A stretch of DNA of 64,000 bases. Source: Bacillaceae bacterium (GTDB taxonomy: Bacteria; Bacillota; Bacilli; Bacillales; Alkalibacillaceae). The first letter of the stretch is position 1, and the number at the start of each line of letters is the position of its first letter. The translations under genes were made by a program, and so were the position numbers. The notes beneath the pieces are model-generated. The model was not told the origin of the DNA and searched no databases. It saw only the letters and a program-made list of their open reading frames with translations. Where the stretch lies: assembly GCA_017656265.1 (NCBI GenBank), contig JACDOD010000001.1, forward strand, positions 310,001-374,000. Direction: 5' to 3'. This document shows, in pieces, positions 43,809 to 53,199 of this stretch.

Positions 43809-45032
43809 TTATTCTTCCTGATCCAGTTCAAAAATTTCATGCAAAGCATTGACAGCTTCAGGTACATCCCTCTCATGAATTAACACCCAGATGGTGGTAT
43901 GACTGTCAGCGGACTGAAGTATATCAATACCCTTTGATGTTAAAGACTGCACAATTTTGGCCGTCACACCCGGAACACCGGTCATACCGGCACCAACAGC
44001 AGAAATTTTAGCGCAGTTTTTCTTGATTTCAGGTTCACACCCTAATGATCTTAAAACTTCTACCGTTTTACTGACTGCATGATCCGGAACAGTATAGGTC
44101 ACGTATGTCGGAGAAATATTGATAAAATCAACAGAAATACGGGCTTCGGCCATGGCATTAAATATTTCTGCCGGCCATTGCCGTATTTGCTTCCCAGCTT
44201 CTACCTTCACCTGGGCAATGCCTGTTAAATGGGCAATACCCGTAACAAGCCGGTCAGGAATGTCTTTGCCATTTTCCGTTTCCCTGGATGTGGTGACCAG
44301 CGTACCCTCATCATTTTCCAGATAAGTAGAGCGTACACGGATCGGCACTTTTGCCTGCATGGCGATTTCCACTGCCCTCGGGTGAATGACTTTTGCACCC
44401 TGATAGGCCAGATTGCAAATTTCATTGTAAGTGACCACAGACAAAGGCCTCGCCTTTTCCACTATTCTTGGATCAGCTGTCATAATTCCGTTTACATCCG
44501 TAAAAATATCCACATATTCTGCCTGTAAAGCTGCTCCTAAAGCTGCAGCGGTTGTGTCGGAACCGCCCCGTCCAATTGTGGTGACATCCCCATTTTCGGT
44601 CTGACCCTGGAACCCGGCAACTACAACTACATCATATTGGGACAGAGCGTCCAACACTCGCTCAGGCCGTACTTTTTCAATGCGCGCATTGGTAAAGTCC
44701 TCATTGGTCCTGAATCCGGCCTGTGCACCGGAGAAGGCAATGGATGAAATACCGTATAAATTTAACTCATTTGAAAAAACGACGGACGAAATAGTTTCAC
44801 CACATGCCAATAGCATATCCACTTCTTTGTTGGATACATGCGTTTCCGGGTAATCAATTAATTGCAAAAGGGTATCCGTAGCATACGGATCCCCTTTTCG
44901 ACCCATGGCTGATACAACAACAACGACTTTATATCCTTGAGCGATTGCTCTTTGAACATGGTTTATTGCTTTTTCACGTGTTTCTTTATAACGTACGGAT
45001 GTACCGCCATACTTCTGCACAAGAATTTTCAT
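43809..45032 (-). CDS. dapG: Aspartokinase I (diaminopimelate-type)
   Basis: Phosphorylates aspartate, entering the lysine/threonine/methionine branch; in B. subtilis DapG is the isozyme inhibited by meso-diaminopimelate. 407 residues. KYGGTSV at the N-terminus, GRGGSDTTAAALGAAL, DVNGIMTADPRIV, then two C-terminal ACT domains (about 270-400). Placement between asd and dapA supports the dapG assignment over lysC. Confidence 0.95.
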   Translation of the reverse strand: MKILVQKYGGTSVRYKETREKAINHVQRAIAQGYKVVVVVSAMGRKGDPYATDTLLQLIDYPETHVSNKEVDMLLACGETISSVVFSNELNLYGISSIAFSGAQAGFRTNEDFTNARIEKVRPERVLDALSQYDVVVVAGFQGQTENGDVTTIGRGGSDTTAAALGAALQAEYVDIFTDVNGIMTADPRIVEKARPLSVVTYNEICNLAYQGAKVIHPRAVEIAMQAKVPIRVRSTYLENDEGTLVTTSRETENGKDIPDRLVTGIAHLTGIAQVKVEAGKQIRQWPAEIFNAMAEARISVDFINISPTYVTYTVPDHAVSKTVEVLRSLGCEPEIKKNCAKISAVGAGMTGVPGVTAKIVQSLTSKGIDILQSADSHTTIWVLIHERDVPEAVNALHEIFELDQEE

Positions 45033-45049
45033 GTTGACACCTCTGCTGA

Positions 45050-46102
45050 CTACCTGGTTAACCAGTTGTTTTTCACAAGCCTTTCAGCAATCTGTACGGA
45101 ATTCCAGGCTGCCCCTTTCAGCAAATTATCCGAAACAACCCAGAAATGGAATCCTTTCTTGTCATCTAAATCCTGTCTGATCCGGCCGACTAATACATCT
45201 AATTTTCCTTCAGCGCTCAATGGTGTCGGATAAGTTTGTGACGCCGGATCATCCTCCAGCACGACTCCTTCCGCTTCAGACAAAATTTCTTTCATTTTGT
45301 CTACGGAAGCCGTGTCATCTTCCACTTCCACATAAACGCTTTCTGCATGGGATGTGAAAAACGGCAAACGAACACAGGTTGCTGCCACTTTTAATTCTGG
45401 CATATGCATAATTTTCTTGGTCTCATTAATCATCTTCATTTCTTCAAAGGTATATCCATTATCCTGGAACACATCAATTTGAGGCAGTGCATTAAACGCG
45501 ATTGGATAGTGTTTTTCATCGCTTTTCACCGGCAAGATTTGAGCAGTTACCTCATTTCCATTCAGGAAATCTCTGGTTTGCTGCTTTAATTCCTCAACTG
45601 CCTGAGTCCCTGCTCCAGAAACAGCCTGATACGTCGAAACAATGACCCTCTTCAAGCCGAACGCCTTTCGGATTGGTTCTAACGCAACAACCATCTGTAT
45701 GGTGGAACAATTTGGATTAGCTATAATTCCATTATGTTTGCTGATATCCTGTTCATTTACTTCAGGAACCACAAGGGGAACATCCGCATCCATTCGAAAT
45801 GCACTCGTATTATCTACGACAACAGCACCACGCTTTACCGCTTCATGAGCTAATTGTCTGGATACTGACCCCCCGGCTGAAAACAGCGCAAGGTCGACCC
45901 CCTCAAAAGCTTCCGGATTTGCTTCCTGAATTATAACCTCTTCACCTTTATAAGAGACGGTTTTCCCTGCAGAACGTTTGGAAGCAAGCGGAAGCAGTGT
46001 CTGGACAGGAAAATCTCTTTTTTCCAGTGTTTCAATCATCTTTTGTCCAACTGCTCCAGTCGCTCCAACTACTGCAACCCGATAACCTTTTTGTAACCCC
46101 AT
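45050..46102 (-). CDS. asd: Aspartate-semialdehyde dehydrogenase
   Basis: Reduces aspartyl phosphate to the semialdehyde, the substrate of DapA. 350 residues. NADP motif [11 protein letters not shown] at 11-21, SAGGSVS, catalytic cysteine in [10 protein letters not shown], and the conserved [20 protein letters not shown] precedes the ATG. A 114-base gap from dpaB contains TATGCTAAAAT, a possible -10 without a clear -35, so a second, vegetative promoter is possible. Confidence 0.97.
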   Translation of the reverse strand: MGLQKGYRVAVVGATGAVGQKMIETLEKRDFPVQTLLPLASKRSAGKTVSYKGEEVIIQEANPEAFEGVDLALFSAGGSVSRQLAHEAVKRGAVVVDNTSAFRMDADVPLVVPEVNEQDISKHNGIIANPNCSTIQMVVALEPIRKAFGLKRVIVSTYQAVSGAGTQAVEELKQQTRDFLNGNEVTAQILPVKSDEKHYPIAFNALPQIDVFQDNGYTFEEMKMINETKKIMHMPELKVAATCVRLPFFTSHAESVYVEVEDDTASVDKMKEILSEAEGVVLEDDPASQTYPTPLSAEGKLDVLVGRIRQDLDDKKGFHFWVVSDNLLKGAAWNSVQIAERLVKNNWLTR

Positions 46103-46216
46103 AAATGATGCTCCCTTCTAGATCCATTAGATTGCTAGATTCCAACGATATATTTCTTTTTGTTTATTTTAGCATATTCTGAATCATAAAAAATCATATT
46201 TTTGTATAAAATTGAT

Positions 46217-46804
46217 TTATGAACGCTGAATGATGACGGGCTGAAGCTGCTTGCGGTCAAGGGCGTGTTTAACTGTATCACAGAGAAGATTCATATCTGC
46301 AACCATTGATGTCGGTTTCTTTTCAGGATTATCCTGGCCATAAGGAATGAAAAAAATATTTTTAGTGGCCATTAAGCGCATCAGATTCACGCCATTCAGA
46401 CCTAATGCATCGTTTGTTGAAATGCCAAGCACCACTGGATTACGGTTTCTCATCGTAGCTTTGGCAGCCATGAGCACAGGTGAATCTGTTAAGGCATTGG
46501 CCAATTTGCTTAATGAATTTCCGGTCAATGGTGCTATGACCATGCAGTCAAGGGGTTCTTTCGGTCCCAGAGGCTCCGCTTCGGGTATGGTTGAAATCAG
46601 TTTTTTCCCTGTAATCTCCTCTATTCTCTTCAGATGCTGTGCAGCTTCCCCAAATTTTGTATCAGTAGATTGAACGGTGTATGATACAATCGGAACCACT
46701 TCTGCTCCTTCTGACACTAACCTTTCCATCTGAGGAAATACTTCATCATACGTACAATGGGAACCTGTTACCCCAAAACCAATACGTTTGTTTTTTAACT
46801 CCAT
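46217..46804 (-). CDS. dpaB: Dipicolinate synthase subunit B
   Basis: SpoVFB; flavoprotein-like subunit that with DpaA oxidises dihydrodipicolinate to dipicolinic acid in the mother cell. 195 residues from ATG 46804, 1 base after the dpaA stop and 8 bases after AAAGGAG; the longer open frame overlaps dpaA. Motifs: GFGVTGSHCTYDEV, PLTGNSLSKLANALTDSPVLMAAKA and LGLNGVNLMRLM. Confidence 0.96.
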   Translation of the reverse strand: MELKNKRIGFGVTGSHCTYDEVFPQMERLVSEGAEVVPIVSYTVQSTDTKFGEAAQHLKRIEEITGKKLISTIPEAEPLGPKEPLDCMVIAPLTGNSLSKLANALTDSPVLMAAKATMRNRNPVVLGISTNDALGLNGVNLMRLMATKNIFFIPYGQDNPEKKPTSMVADMNLLCDTVKHALDRKQLQPVIIQRS

Positions 46805-46805
46805 T

Positions 46806-47699
46806 TCATGAACTCCTTTCCCCTTTTTCTTCAAGTAAAATTTGCGAAATAACCGTCGCAAGAATATTTCCGGCGGTATTTGGAGCTACGATGCCAGGAA
46901 GACCTGGAGCGAGGATTGCGTTAATTCCTCTTTTTTTTGCATATCGAAAATCAGTACCGCCTGGTTTGGAAGCCAAATCAATAATCAGTGCATGCTGAGG
47001 CAAATTTTGCAGAACTTTCACGTTAATAACAGGAGATGGGACTGTGTTGATTAAAATATGGCAATCCTTTACTTCTTTACTTAGATCATTGGTGTGAATC
47101 GGTTTTATTCCCATTTCAAATATTCGGGCCAGGTCTTCTTTTTTTCTTGCACTGGCTTTCACATTAGCTCCCAGAGCATGAAATGAACGGGCTAAACTTT
47201 TCCCTGTTCTTCCAAAACCGACAATTGTTACGTTTGAATTATGAATGGTAAATTCAGTATGTTGAATCGCCATCATGATGGTTCCTTCTACGGTTGGGAT
47301 CGAATTATAAATGGCAACATCATTTCGGTCGAATAGCGGAATTAATTTTAAATGAAGTTCATTACATAGATTTGTTAAGTAGTCTTTCGTGATTCCGGTA
47401 AAGACCAGACAGCTGGATTTAACCCCCTCAAGCCACGTTTTTGTTAACCGGGGAGATTCATCAGCAAAGTGGGTTTCCATATATCCTTCATCATCTGTTC
47501 CGGGGACAGGTAGTACAATGGCATCCAGTTCATCTCGCGGGACTTCATCCATTTTTACCTTTTGAGCTCCAGGAAAATCACCCTCTAAATTATCAAGGCT
47601 GACTAAATACAAAGTAGCATCCCATTCACATAGATTTTTGATCAGTTCAACCTGCCTGGCGTCTCCGCCAATCACTGCCACTTTCATACCTGTTAACAT
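46806..47699 (-). CDS. dpaA: Dipicolinate synthase subunit A
   Basis: SpoVFA; dehydrogenase-like subunit. 297 residues from ATG 47699 (GAGGTGG upstream), N-terminus MLTGMKVAVIGGDARQ as in B. subtilis. A second nucleotide-binding motif VGFGRTGKSLARSFHALGA lies near 155-175, and the C-terminus has LAPGLPGIVAPNTAG. An exact sigma-K promoter lies 40 bases upstream, in line with mother-cell expression late in sporulation. Confidence 0.97.
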   Translation of the reverse strand: MLTGMKVAVIGGDARQVELIKNLCEWDATLYLVSLDNLEGDFPGAQKVKMDEVPRDELDAIVLPVPGTDDEGYMETHFADESPRLTKTWLEGVKSSCLVFTGITKDYLTNLCNELHLKLIPLFDRNDVAIYNSIPTVEGTIMMAIQHTEFTIHNSNVTIVGFGRTGKSLARSFHALGANVKASARKKEDLARIFEMGIKPIHTNDLSKEVKDCHILINTVPSPVINVKVLQNLPQHALIIDLASKPGGTDFRYAKKRGINAILAPGLPGIVAPNTAGNILATVISQILLEEKGERSS

Positions 47700-47738
47700 C
47701 AAACCACCTCTTGTTCATTGAGCCCAGTACTTTCTCTT

Positions 47739-47765
47739 TATTTTATGAGGAGGAATGAAATGTGT
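47739..47765 (-). promoter_or_regulatory. Sigma-K promoter of dpaAB
   Basis: On the minus strand CATAAAATA (47739-47747) is an exact match to the sigma-K -10 CATAnnnTA, and AC lies 16 bases upstream (47764-47765), matching the loose sigma-K -35. Confidence 0.7.
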
Positions 47766-47815
47766 GAGGAGTTTAGAAACGGTTTGGATAAAAGGAGTTT
47801 TTTAAAAATTAAAAA

Positions 47816-47840
47816 CCCCTGCTGCGTTAAACAGCAAGGG
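47816..47840 (-). terminator. Terminator of ymxH
   Basis: CCCCTGCTG and CAGCAAGGG (one mismatch, 7-base loop), followed on the minus strand by TTTTTAATTTTT. Confidence 0.8.
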
Positions 47841-47856
47841 TATGGAAGTAAATCGC

Positions 47857-48108
47857 CTATTCACTTTTCTCGTTAGTCCTTGGATTGACAATAACCATGT
47901 CATCCCCGATTGTTTCAATGTCGCTCCAGTGTATCTTTTCCATCTGTTCACCTTTTTTAACCCCAAACCACTTATAATCCGGGACAATAATCGATTCAAT
48001 CTTGCCAGTTTTGGGGTCGATTTCGAGATCCGTCTGTCCCAGGATGCCCAAACGTTCTCCCTGAGATATATCAATAAGCTCTTTACCGCTTAATTCTCGA
48101 AAGCGCAA
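47857..48108 (-). CDS. ymxH: YlmC/YmxH-family PRC-barrel protein
   Basis: 83-residue sporulation-associated protein of unknown function. PRC-barrel-like sequence RFRELSGKELIDISQGERLGILGQTDLEIDPKTGKI. Start is TTG 48108 with GAGGAGG 8 bases upstream. Lies between mlpA and dpaA as in B. subtilis. Confidence 0.88.
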   Translation of the reverse strand: MRFRELSGKELIDISQGERLGILGQTDLEIDPKTGKIESIIVPDYKWFGVKKGEQMEKIHWSDIETIGDDMVIVNPRTNEKSE

Positions 48109-48178
48109 CCTATATCCCTCCTCAAAACACTTTATGCGTGAGGAAGAAGGTTTATCCCACTATTCGAAATCAAAATGC

Positions 48179-49396
48179 TTATTTTTCTGGAGATATTAAT
48201 GCACTCGAACAAGGTGTAGTAAATATTTTTTCAATGATATCAAGTACAGACCGGTGATTCACCTCATCTATTAACATCAACATTTCATCAAGGGTCCGAT
48301 GCCGCTGCAGAAGCAATTCATTTTTCCCGTTGCGTGTCATCCGGCTGTTTGTGCTTTCAAGCCCCAGCATTAAATTGCCTTTTAGCTGTTCTTTGCTGTT
48401 TTTCAGCTCTTTATCAGTCAGTCCTTGATTTTTAAGGCTATTGATTGTATCTTCAATGGTTTCTTTGAGAACTGCCAATTGATCCTTTCCCGTACCACCA
48501 TAGATGGTTAACAGTCCATGATCCTGAAACGAACTGTGATAGGAAAATACAGAATAAGCCAATCCCCGGTTTTCCCGAACTTCCTGGAATAATCTCGAAC
48601 TCATGCTTCCGCCCAATACATTATTTAAGACTACCAGACTATAAATATCATCATTTCCCACTGGAAGACCATCAAATCCAAGGCAAAGATGTGCCTGCTC
48701 TGTGTCCTTTGTCCGTTTGATGTGCTGGCTTAAAAACTCCGGCTGCTCACAAGCTGTTCGTTTTGTTTTTCCTTCATAATGACCGAAGTAAGCTTCCACT
48801 TCTTTAAAGAACGATTCACTGACATTGCCGGCAATCGAGATGACCACATTCTCAGGCGTGTAATTATGGTGTATATATTCCCTTAAATCATCGGGCGTGA
48901 AAGACTGAAGGGTTTCTTCTGTTCCTAAAATCGGATAACCCAGGGGATGCTCCCCATAACTTGCCTGTGACAATAAATCGTGAACGATGTCATCAGGGGT
49001 GTCTTCATACATTCGTATCTCTTCAAGCACAACTTTCTTTTCCCGTTCCATTTCTTCTTTGTCAAAAGCGGAATGGAAAAACATATCCGACAATATTTCA
49101 AGGGCATATGATGCATGGCTGTCTAACACTTTGGCATAATAACAGGTATACTCCTTAGACGTGAATGCATTCACCTGACCTCCAACAGCATCAAATGCCT
49201 CAGCAATATCTCTGGCTGTTCGCTTTTCTGTCCCTTTAAAAAACATGTGTTCAATAAAGTGGGAAATACCGTTGTTTTCCTTTGTTTCATTGCGTGATCC
49301 TGCTAAAACCCATATTCCGATTGATACGGAACGAACGGTCGGGATTTGTTCTAAGACAATTCGCAGTCCATTTTGACACGTATATTTCTTGATCAA
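48179..49396 (-). CDS. mlpA: M16 zinc protease MlpA (YmxG)
   Basis: Processing-protease-like peptidase; in B. subtilis reported to affect extracellular protease levels. 405 residues. Zinc site HFIEH at 46-50, third ligand Glu126 in VVLEEIRMYEDTP; second-half motif NRGLAYSVFSYHSSF. Start is TTG 49396 with AGGAGG 7 bases upstream. This is the third M16 protein in the window, catalytically complete and unlinked to the ymfH/ymfF pair. Confidence 0.93.
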   Translation of the reverse strand: MIKKYTCQNGLRIVLEQIPTVRSVSIGIWVLAGSRNETKENNGISHFIEHMFFKGTEKRTARDIAEAFDAVGGQVNAFTSKEYTCYYAKVLDSHASYALEILSDMFFHSAFDKEEMEREKKVVLEEIRMYEDTPDDIVHDLLSQASYGEHPLGYPILGTEETLQSFTPDDLREYIHHNYTPENVVISIAGNVSESFFKEVEAYFGHYEGKTKRTACEQPEFLSQHIKRTKDTEQAHLCLGFDGLPVGNDDIYSLVVLNNVLGGSMSSRLFQEVRENRGLAYSVFSYHSSFQDHGLLTIYGGTGKDQLAVLKETIEDTINSLKNQGLTDKELKNSKEQLKGNLMLGLESTNSRMTRNGKNELLLQRHRTLDEMLMLIDEVNHRSVLDIIEKIFTTPCSSALISPEK

Positions 49397-49423
49397 AGTA
49401 CATCCTCCTAGTATCCAATTCTT

Positions 49424-50377
49424 CTAGCGATCTTCACTTAACAATTTTGTAACAGTACCAATTTTATATTTTTTTTCTTTAATTTTCAAAACTAATTCTT
49501 CCAGTGAGTTCTTTGTCACTTCTGTAGGGTGCATTAAAATCATTGCTCCGGGTGTTAATTTTGACATGACCCTGTTTAACAAAACGGACTTTTCAGGCTT
49601 TTTCCAGTCAATTGTATCCACAGTCCATAATATGGTTTCCATATTTAATTCATCTGCCACTTTAACTACCGTCTGATTAAATGATCCTGATGGAGGTGCA
49701 AAATATTTCGGTTTGCTGCCTGTTATGGCTTCCAGGATATCATTCGTTTTTTGGATTTGTTCCAGTATCTGTGATCTTCCCTGATGCTTCATATCCGGAT
49801 GGTTGTAAGCATGATTACCGATTTCATGCCCCTCTTCAGCAATCATCTTTACGAGGTCTACATTATTCCTGGCCCACTTTCCTTCTATAAAAAACGTAGA
49901 CTTTACATTATGTTTCTTCAATGTTTTCAGCATATCCGGTATGTATTCATTCCCCCAGGAAACGTTGATTAAAAAAGCAACCATTTTTTTGTCAGGATTT
50001 CCCCGATAAATCGGTCCAGGAGGAAGATCAGATAAGGAAACGTTTGGCTTTACCTCATCAAACACTAATAACTTTTCATCAAATCGTCCTCTGACTTTCA
50101 TTCTGGCATAGGATTGATTCGGGTTGACTTTCCTTCCTTCAATCCCGGGAATCTTTTTCCATATTTTATCCATTCTTGCATCCTGGGGGGCAATTTCATA
50201 ATCCTTCGATTTTTCCAAAATTTCCTTATACAGTGGATCTTCTTTATCCACTGCTGTAATGGATATTTTTTTCATCACGGAAACATAATGATCGATATAA
50301 GGATTGTGCAATGATGTATAAGAAATTCCAACCAGGATGACAAAAAGAACAGCCTGCATCATATACTTCTTTGCCAT
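49424..50377 (-). CDS. ylxY: YlxY, polysaccharide-deacetylase-fold protein
   Basis: 317 residues: an N-terminal signal or anchor helix (6-22), a linker, and a NodB-like domain from about 132. The metal histidines HAYNH (189-193) are kept, but the catalytic TFDDG motif is replaced by INVSWG (137-142), so the catalytic base and metal aspartate are lost. The same change is recalled for B. subtilis YlxY, so it may be a family feature. Probably not an ordinary deacetylase. GAGGGGG precedes the ATG. Confidence 0.9.
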   Translation of the reverse strand: MAKKYMMQAVLFVILVGISYTSLHNPYIDHYVSVMKKISITAVDKEDPLYKEILEKSKDYEIAPQDARMDKIWKKIPGIEGRKVNPNQSYARMKVRGRFDEKLLVFDEVKPNVSLSDLPPGPIYRGNPDKKMVAFLINVSWGNEYIPDMLKTLKKHNVKSTFFIEGKWARNNVDLVKMIAEEGHEIGNHAYNHPDMKHQGRSQILEQIQKTNDILEAITGSKPKYFAPPSGSFNQTVVKVADELNMETILWTVDTIDWKKPEKSVLLNRVMSKLTPGAMILMHPTEVTKNSLEELVLKIKEKKYKIGTVTKLLSEDR

Positions 50378-50504
50378 ATTAAATTCCCCCTCAACTACAG
50401 CCTATGAGAGGGTTGTACACCATAGAACATTTGAATCCGGAAAGTGATGATGATCAATAATCTAAATTTATTACCATGTTTGTGTTCATTTATGTATAAA
50501 AAGT

Positions 50505-50533
50505 AAAAAAGAAACTGGCATGCCAGCTTCTTT
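50505..50533 (-). terminator. Terminator of pnp
   Basis: A near-palindrome centred on CTGGCATGCCAG with extended AAAGAA/TTCTTT arms, followed on the minus strand by a TTTTTTACTTTTT tract. Confidence 0.75.
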
Positions 50534-50570
50534 ATCCTTTAAAAGATTATTGGTCATGTGTTGATCGGGT

Positions 50571-52691
50571 TTATTTGTCAGATGACTGAGAACCACCCTG
50601 TTGTTCCTTCAACGCTGCTTTTCTGGACAGATTGATTCGCCCATACTGGTCAATATCCTTAACTTTAACCAGAATTTCATCCCCAACTGAAACGAGATCG
50701 GAAACTCGTTTAATATGACGTTCATCCAGCTCGGAAATATGCACTAACCCTTCTTTGCCACTGAATAGTTCAACAAAGGCACCAAATTTTTCGATCCGTT
50801 TGACTTTACCAAGATAAACTTGTCCCACTTCCACTTCACGGACAATATCTTCAATAATTTGTTTTGCTTTTTGGTTCATTTTACTGTCTACAGATGAGAT
50901 ATAGATGACACCATCCTGTTCGATGTCAATCTTAACACCGGTTTCCTCAATTATCTTATTGATCTGTTTACCGCTTGGTCCGATAACATCCCTTATTTTA
51001 TCCGGGTTAATTTCCATGGTTAAAATTTTCGGTGCATATTGGGACAGCTCTTCTCGCGGTTCCGCGATCGTTTCCATCATGTGATCAAGGATTTCCATTC
51101 TGCCTTTTTTAGCCTGGGCAAGTGCTTCCTCCAGAATATCTCTGGAAAGCCCTTCAATTTTAATATCCATTTGCAGTGCTGTAACACCCTGACGTGTACC
51201 GGCAACTTTAAAGTCCATGTCACCAAGGAAGTCTTCCATGCCCTGGATATCCGTAAGTACGGTATAATCTTCTCCTGATTTCACAAGCCCCATAGCAATA
51301 CCGGCAACAGGAGCTGTAATTGGTACGCCGGCATCCATCATAGCCATAGTACTGGCGCATATACTTGCCTGAGATGTAGAACCATTAGACTCAAGTACCT
51401 CTGATACCAGGCGAATCGTATATGGAAATTCCTTTTCGGATGGAATGACCGGTTCCAGTGCACGCTCACCCAGTGCACCGTGACCAATTTCTCTACGCCC
51501 TGGTCCACGAATCGGGCCGGTTTCACCAACACTAAAATGCGGGAAGTTATAATGGTGCATAAAACGCTTAGATTCTTCTAAATCTAATCCGTCTAAAATT
51601 TGCACATCTCCAAGAGCACCTAATGTACAGACACTTAATGCCTGGGTCTGACCCCGGGTAAACAGTGCTGAACCATGAGCTCTAGGGAGCACACCAGCTC
51701 TTGATGACAATGGTCTGATTTCATCAATCTTTCGCCCATCCGGACGAACTTTTTCTTTTGTAATTAAACGGCGAACTTCTTCCTTGACAATCTTGTCAAG
51801 AATCGTTTGAACCTGAAGCATTGTTTCTTCATCTGCTTCCTGCTCCTGATAACGCTCCATCACTTCTTTTTTCACAGAAGAAATAGCATCATCCCGTGCA
51901 AGCTTATCAGGTACCTGAATAGCCTTTAATAAATCCTCTTTTGCTTCCGCTTCTACTTTGCTTAACAGTTCCTCATCAATTTCGAATAAAGGAACATCCA
52001 TTTTTTCTTTTCCTACAGCTTCAATAATCTCTTCCTGGAATGCCACGAGGCGTTTAATTTCTTCATGACCAAACATGATCGCTTCCAGCATAACTTCCTC
52101 AGGAACCTCATCTGCTCCAGCTTCTACCATGTTTACAGCATCCTTTGTTCCGGCAACAATAAGATGAAGGTCGCTCTTCTCCTGCTGTTCTACTGTTGGA
52201 TTAATAATCAGTTCTCCATCTATTCTCCCCACTATGACACCCGCAATTGGCCCTTGAAATGGTATATCTGAAATACCAAGGGCAATGGATGATCCAATCA
52301 TGGCAGCGATTTCAGATGAACAATCCTGATCTACACTCATCACAGTACTGATAACCTGTACTTCATTGCGGAAACCTTCGGGGAATAGAGGACGAATTGG
52401 GCGGTCAATTAATCTCGATGCTAATATTGCCTTTTCGCTCGGGCGGCCTTCCCTTTTAATAAAACCTCCTGGAATCTTACCTACAGCATATAGACGCTCT
52501 TCGTAGTTCACTGTCAAAGGAAAGAAGTTTAAGTCCTTCGGTTCCTTTGATGCCGTGGCAGTCGCTAATACTGAAGTATCTCCATAGCGGACCATACAGG
52601 AACCATTGGCTTGTTTGGCCAATTCGCCAATTTCAATCACCATTTTCCTGCCTGCCAAGTCTGTGGAGAATAGTTTCTTTTCTTCTGCCAT
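50571..52691 (-). CDS. pnp: Polyribonucleotide nucleotidyltransferase
   Basis: PNPase, 3'-5' phosphorolytic exoribonuclease. Starting at ATG 52691 gives 706 residues, with the N-terminus [16 protein letters not shown]; an upstream in-frame ATG (52715) precedes the GAGAGGAG ribosome site. Two RNase-PH domains ([36 protein letters not shown], with [18 protein letters not shown] in the active site), then KH ([15 protein letters not shown]) and S1 ([21 protein letters not shown]) domains. Follows rpsO after a terminator, as in many bacteria. Confidence 0.97.
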   Translation of the reverse strand: MAEEKKLFSTDLAGRKMVIEIGELAKQANGSCMVRYGDTSVLATATASKEPKDLNFFPLTVNYEERLYAVGKIPGGFIKREGRPSEKAILASRLIDRPIRPLFPEGFRNEVQVISTVMSVDQDCSSEIAAMIGSSIALGISDIPFQGPIAGVIVGRIDGELIINPTVEQQEKSDLHLIVAGTKDAVNMVEAGADEVPEEVMLEAIMFGHEEIKRLVAFQEEIIEAVGKEKMDVPLFEIDEELLSKVEAEAKEDLLKAIQVPDKLARDDAISSVKKEVMERYQEQEADEETMLQVQTILDKIVKEEVRRLITKEKVRPDGRKIDEIRPLSSRAGVLPRAHGSALFTRGQTQALSVCTLGALGDVQILDGLDLEESKRFMHHYNFPHFSVGETGPIRGPGRREIGHGALGERALEPVIPSEKEFPYTIRLVSEVLESNGSTSQASICASTMAMMDAGVPITAPVAGIAMGLVKSGEDYTVLTDIQGMEDFLGDMDFKVAGTRQGVTALQMDIKIEGLSRDILEEALAQAKKGRMEILDHMMETIAEPREELSQYAPKILTMEINPDKIRDVIGPSGKQINKIIEETGVKIDIEQDGVIYISSVDSKMNQKAKQIIEDIVREVEVGQVYLGKVKRIEKFGAFVELFSGKEGLVHISELDERHIKRVSDLVSVGDEILVKVKDIDQYGRINLSRKAALKEQQGGSQSSDK

Positions 52692-52775
52692 ATAAATTTG
52701 AACTCCTCTCAACATAATTTCAAATTGAACATTGCATCATTTATCATGGCATATTCATGAATGATGTATGTACAG

Positions 52776-52801
52776 AAAAAGCGGGAAATATCCCGCTTTT
52801 T
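52776..52801 (-). terminator. Terminator of rpsO
   Basis: AAAAAGCGGGA and its complement with loop AATA, 5 bases after rpsO; the minus-strand arm ends in T5. Read-through probably feeds pnp. Confidence 0.85.
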
Positions 52802-52806
52802 AAGGC

Positions 52807-53076
52807 TTATCGGCGCAAACCAAGTTTCTTGATCAGTTCACGGTAGCGCGCAACATCTTTATTACGCAGATAGTTCAATAGTCTGCGGCGCTTACCTACC
52901 ATTTTCAAGAGACCACGGCGTGAATGGTGGTCTTTCTTGTGTACACGCAAATGTTCGTTTAGATTCTGAATTTGTTCAGTAAGGATAGCTACTTGAACTT
53001 CTGGAGAACCTGTATCGCTGTCATGAGTCTTGAACTCAGCTATGATTTCGTTTTTGCGTTCTTGAGTGATTGCCAT
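52807..53076 (-). CDS. rpsO: 30S ribosomal protein S15
   Basis: 89 residues from ATG 53076 (AGGAGGTGACC upstream). Full family sequence with [41 protein letters not shown]. Binds 16S rRNA early in 30S assembly. Has its own promoter and a structured leader (53100-53160) that could bind S15 for feedback control. Confidence 0.98.
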   Translation of the reverse strand: MAITQERKNEIIAEFKTHDSDTGSPEVQVAILTEQIQNLNEHLRVHKKDHHSRRGLLKMVGKRRRLLNYLRNKDVARYRELIKKLGLRR

Positions 53077-53099
53077 CCTGGTCACCTCCTATTATTTAA

Positions 53100-53160
53100 T
53101 CCCCAATCCCCTAGCAATCGTTGGTGAGTCGCATTGCCAAGCGATGGTTTCTATACGGAT
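53100..53160 (-). promoter_or_regulatory. Structured leader of rpsO (possible S15 autoregulatory element)
   Basis: Between the promoter and the ribosome site the transcript can pair TCGC with GCGA, GCAAT with ATTGC and TTGG with CCAA in nested or competing ways, followed by GGGGATTGGGG. S15 is known to repress its own mRNA through such structures in several bacteria, including Geobacillus; the assignment here rests on position and pairing only. Confidence 0.4.
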
Positions 53161-53163
53161 ATA

Positions 53164-53192
53164 AGAGTACATCTTTTTGTTTAAAAATGCAA
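53164..53192 (-). promoter_or_regulatory. Probable promoter of rpsO
   Basis: TTGCAT (53187-53192), 17 bases, TACTCT (53164-53169) on the minus strand. Confidence 0.5.
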
Positions 53193-53199
53193 GTATAAA

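Noticed and set aside
46103-46216. Lysine riboswitch or T-box before asd
   Set aside because: The 114-base spacer is too short and lacks the conserved T-box word or lysine-aptamer sequences.
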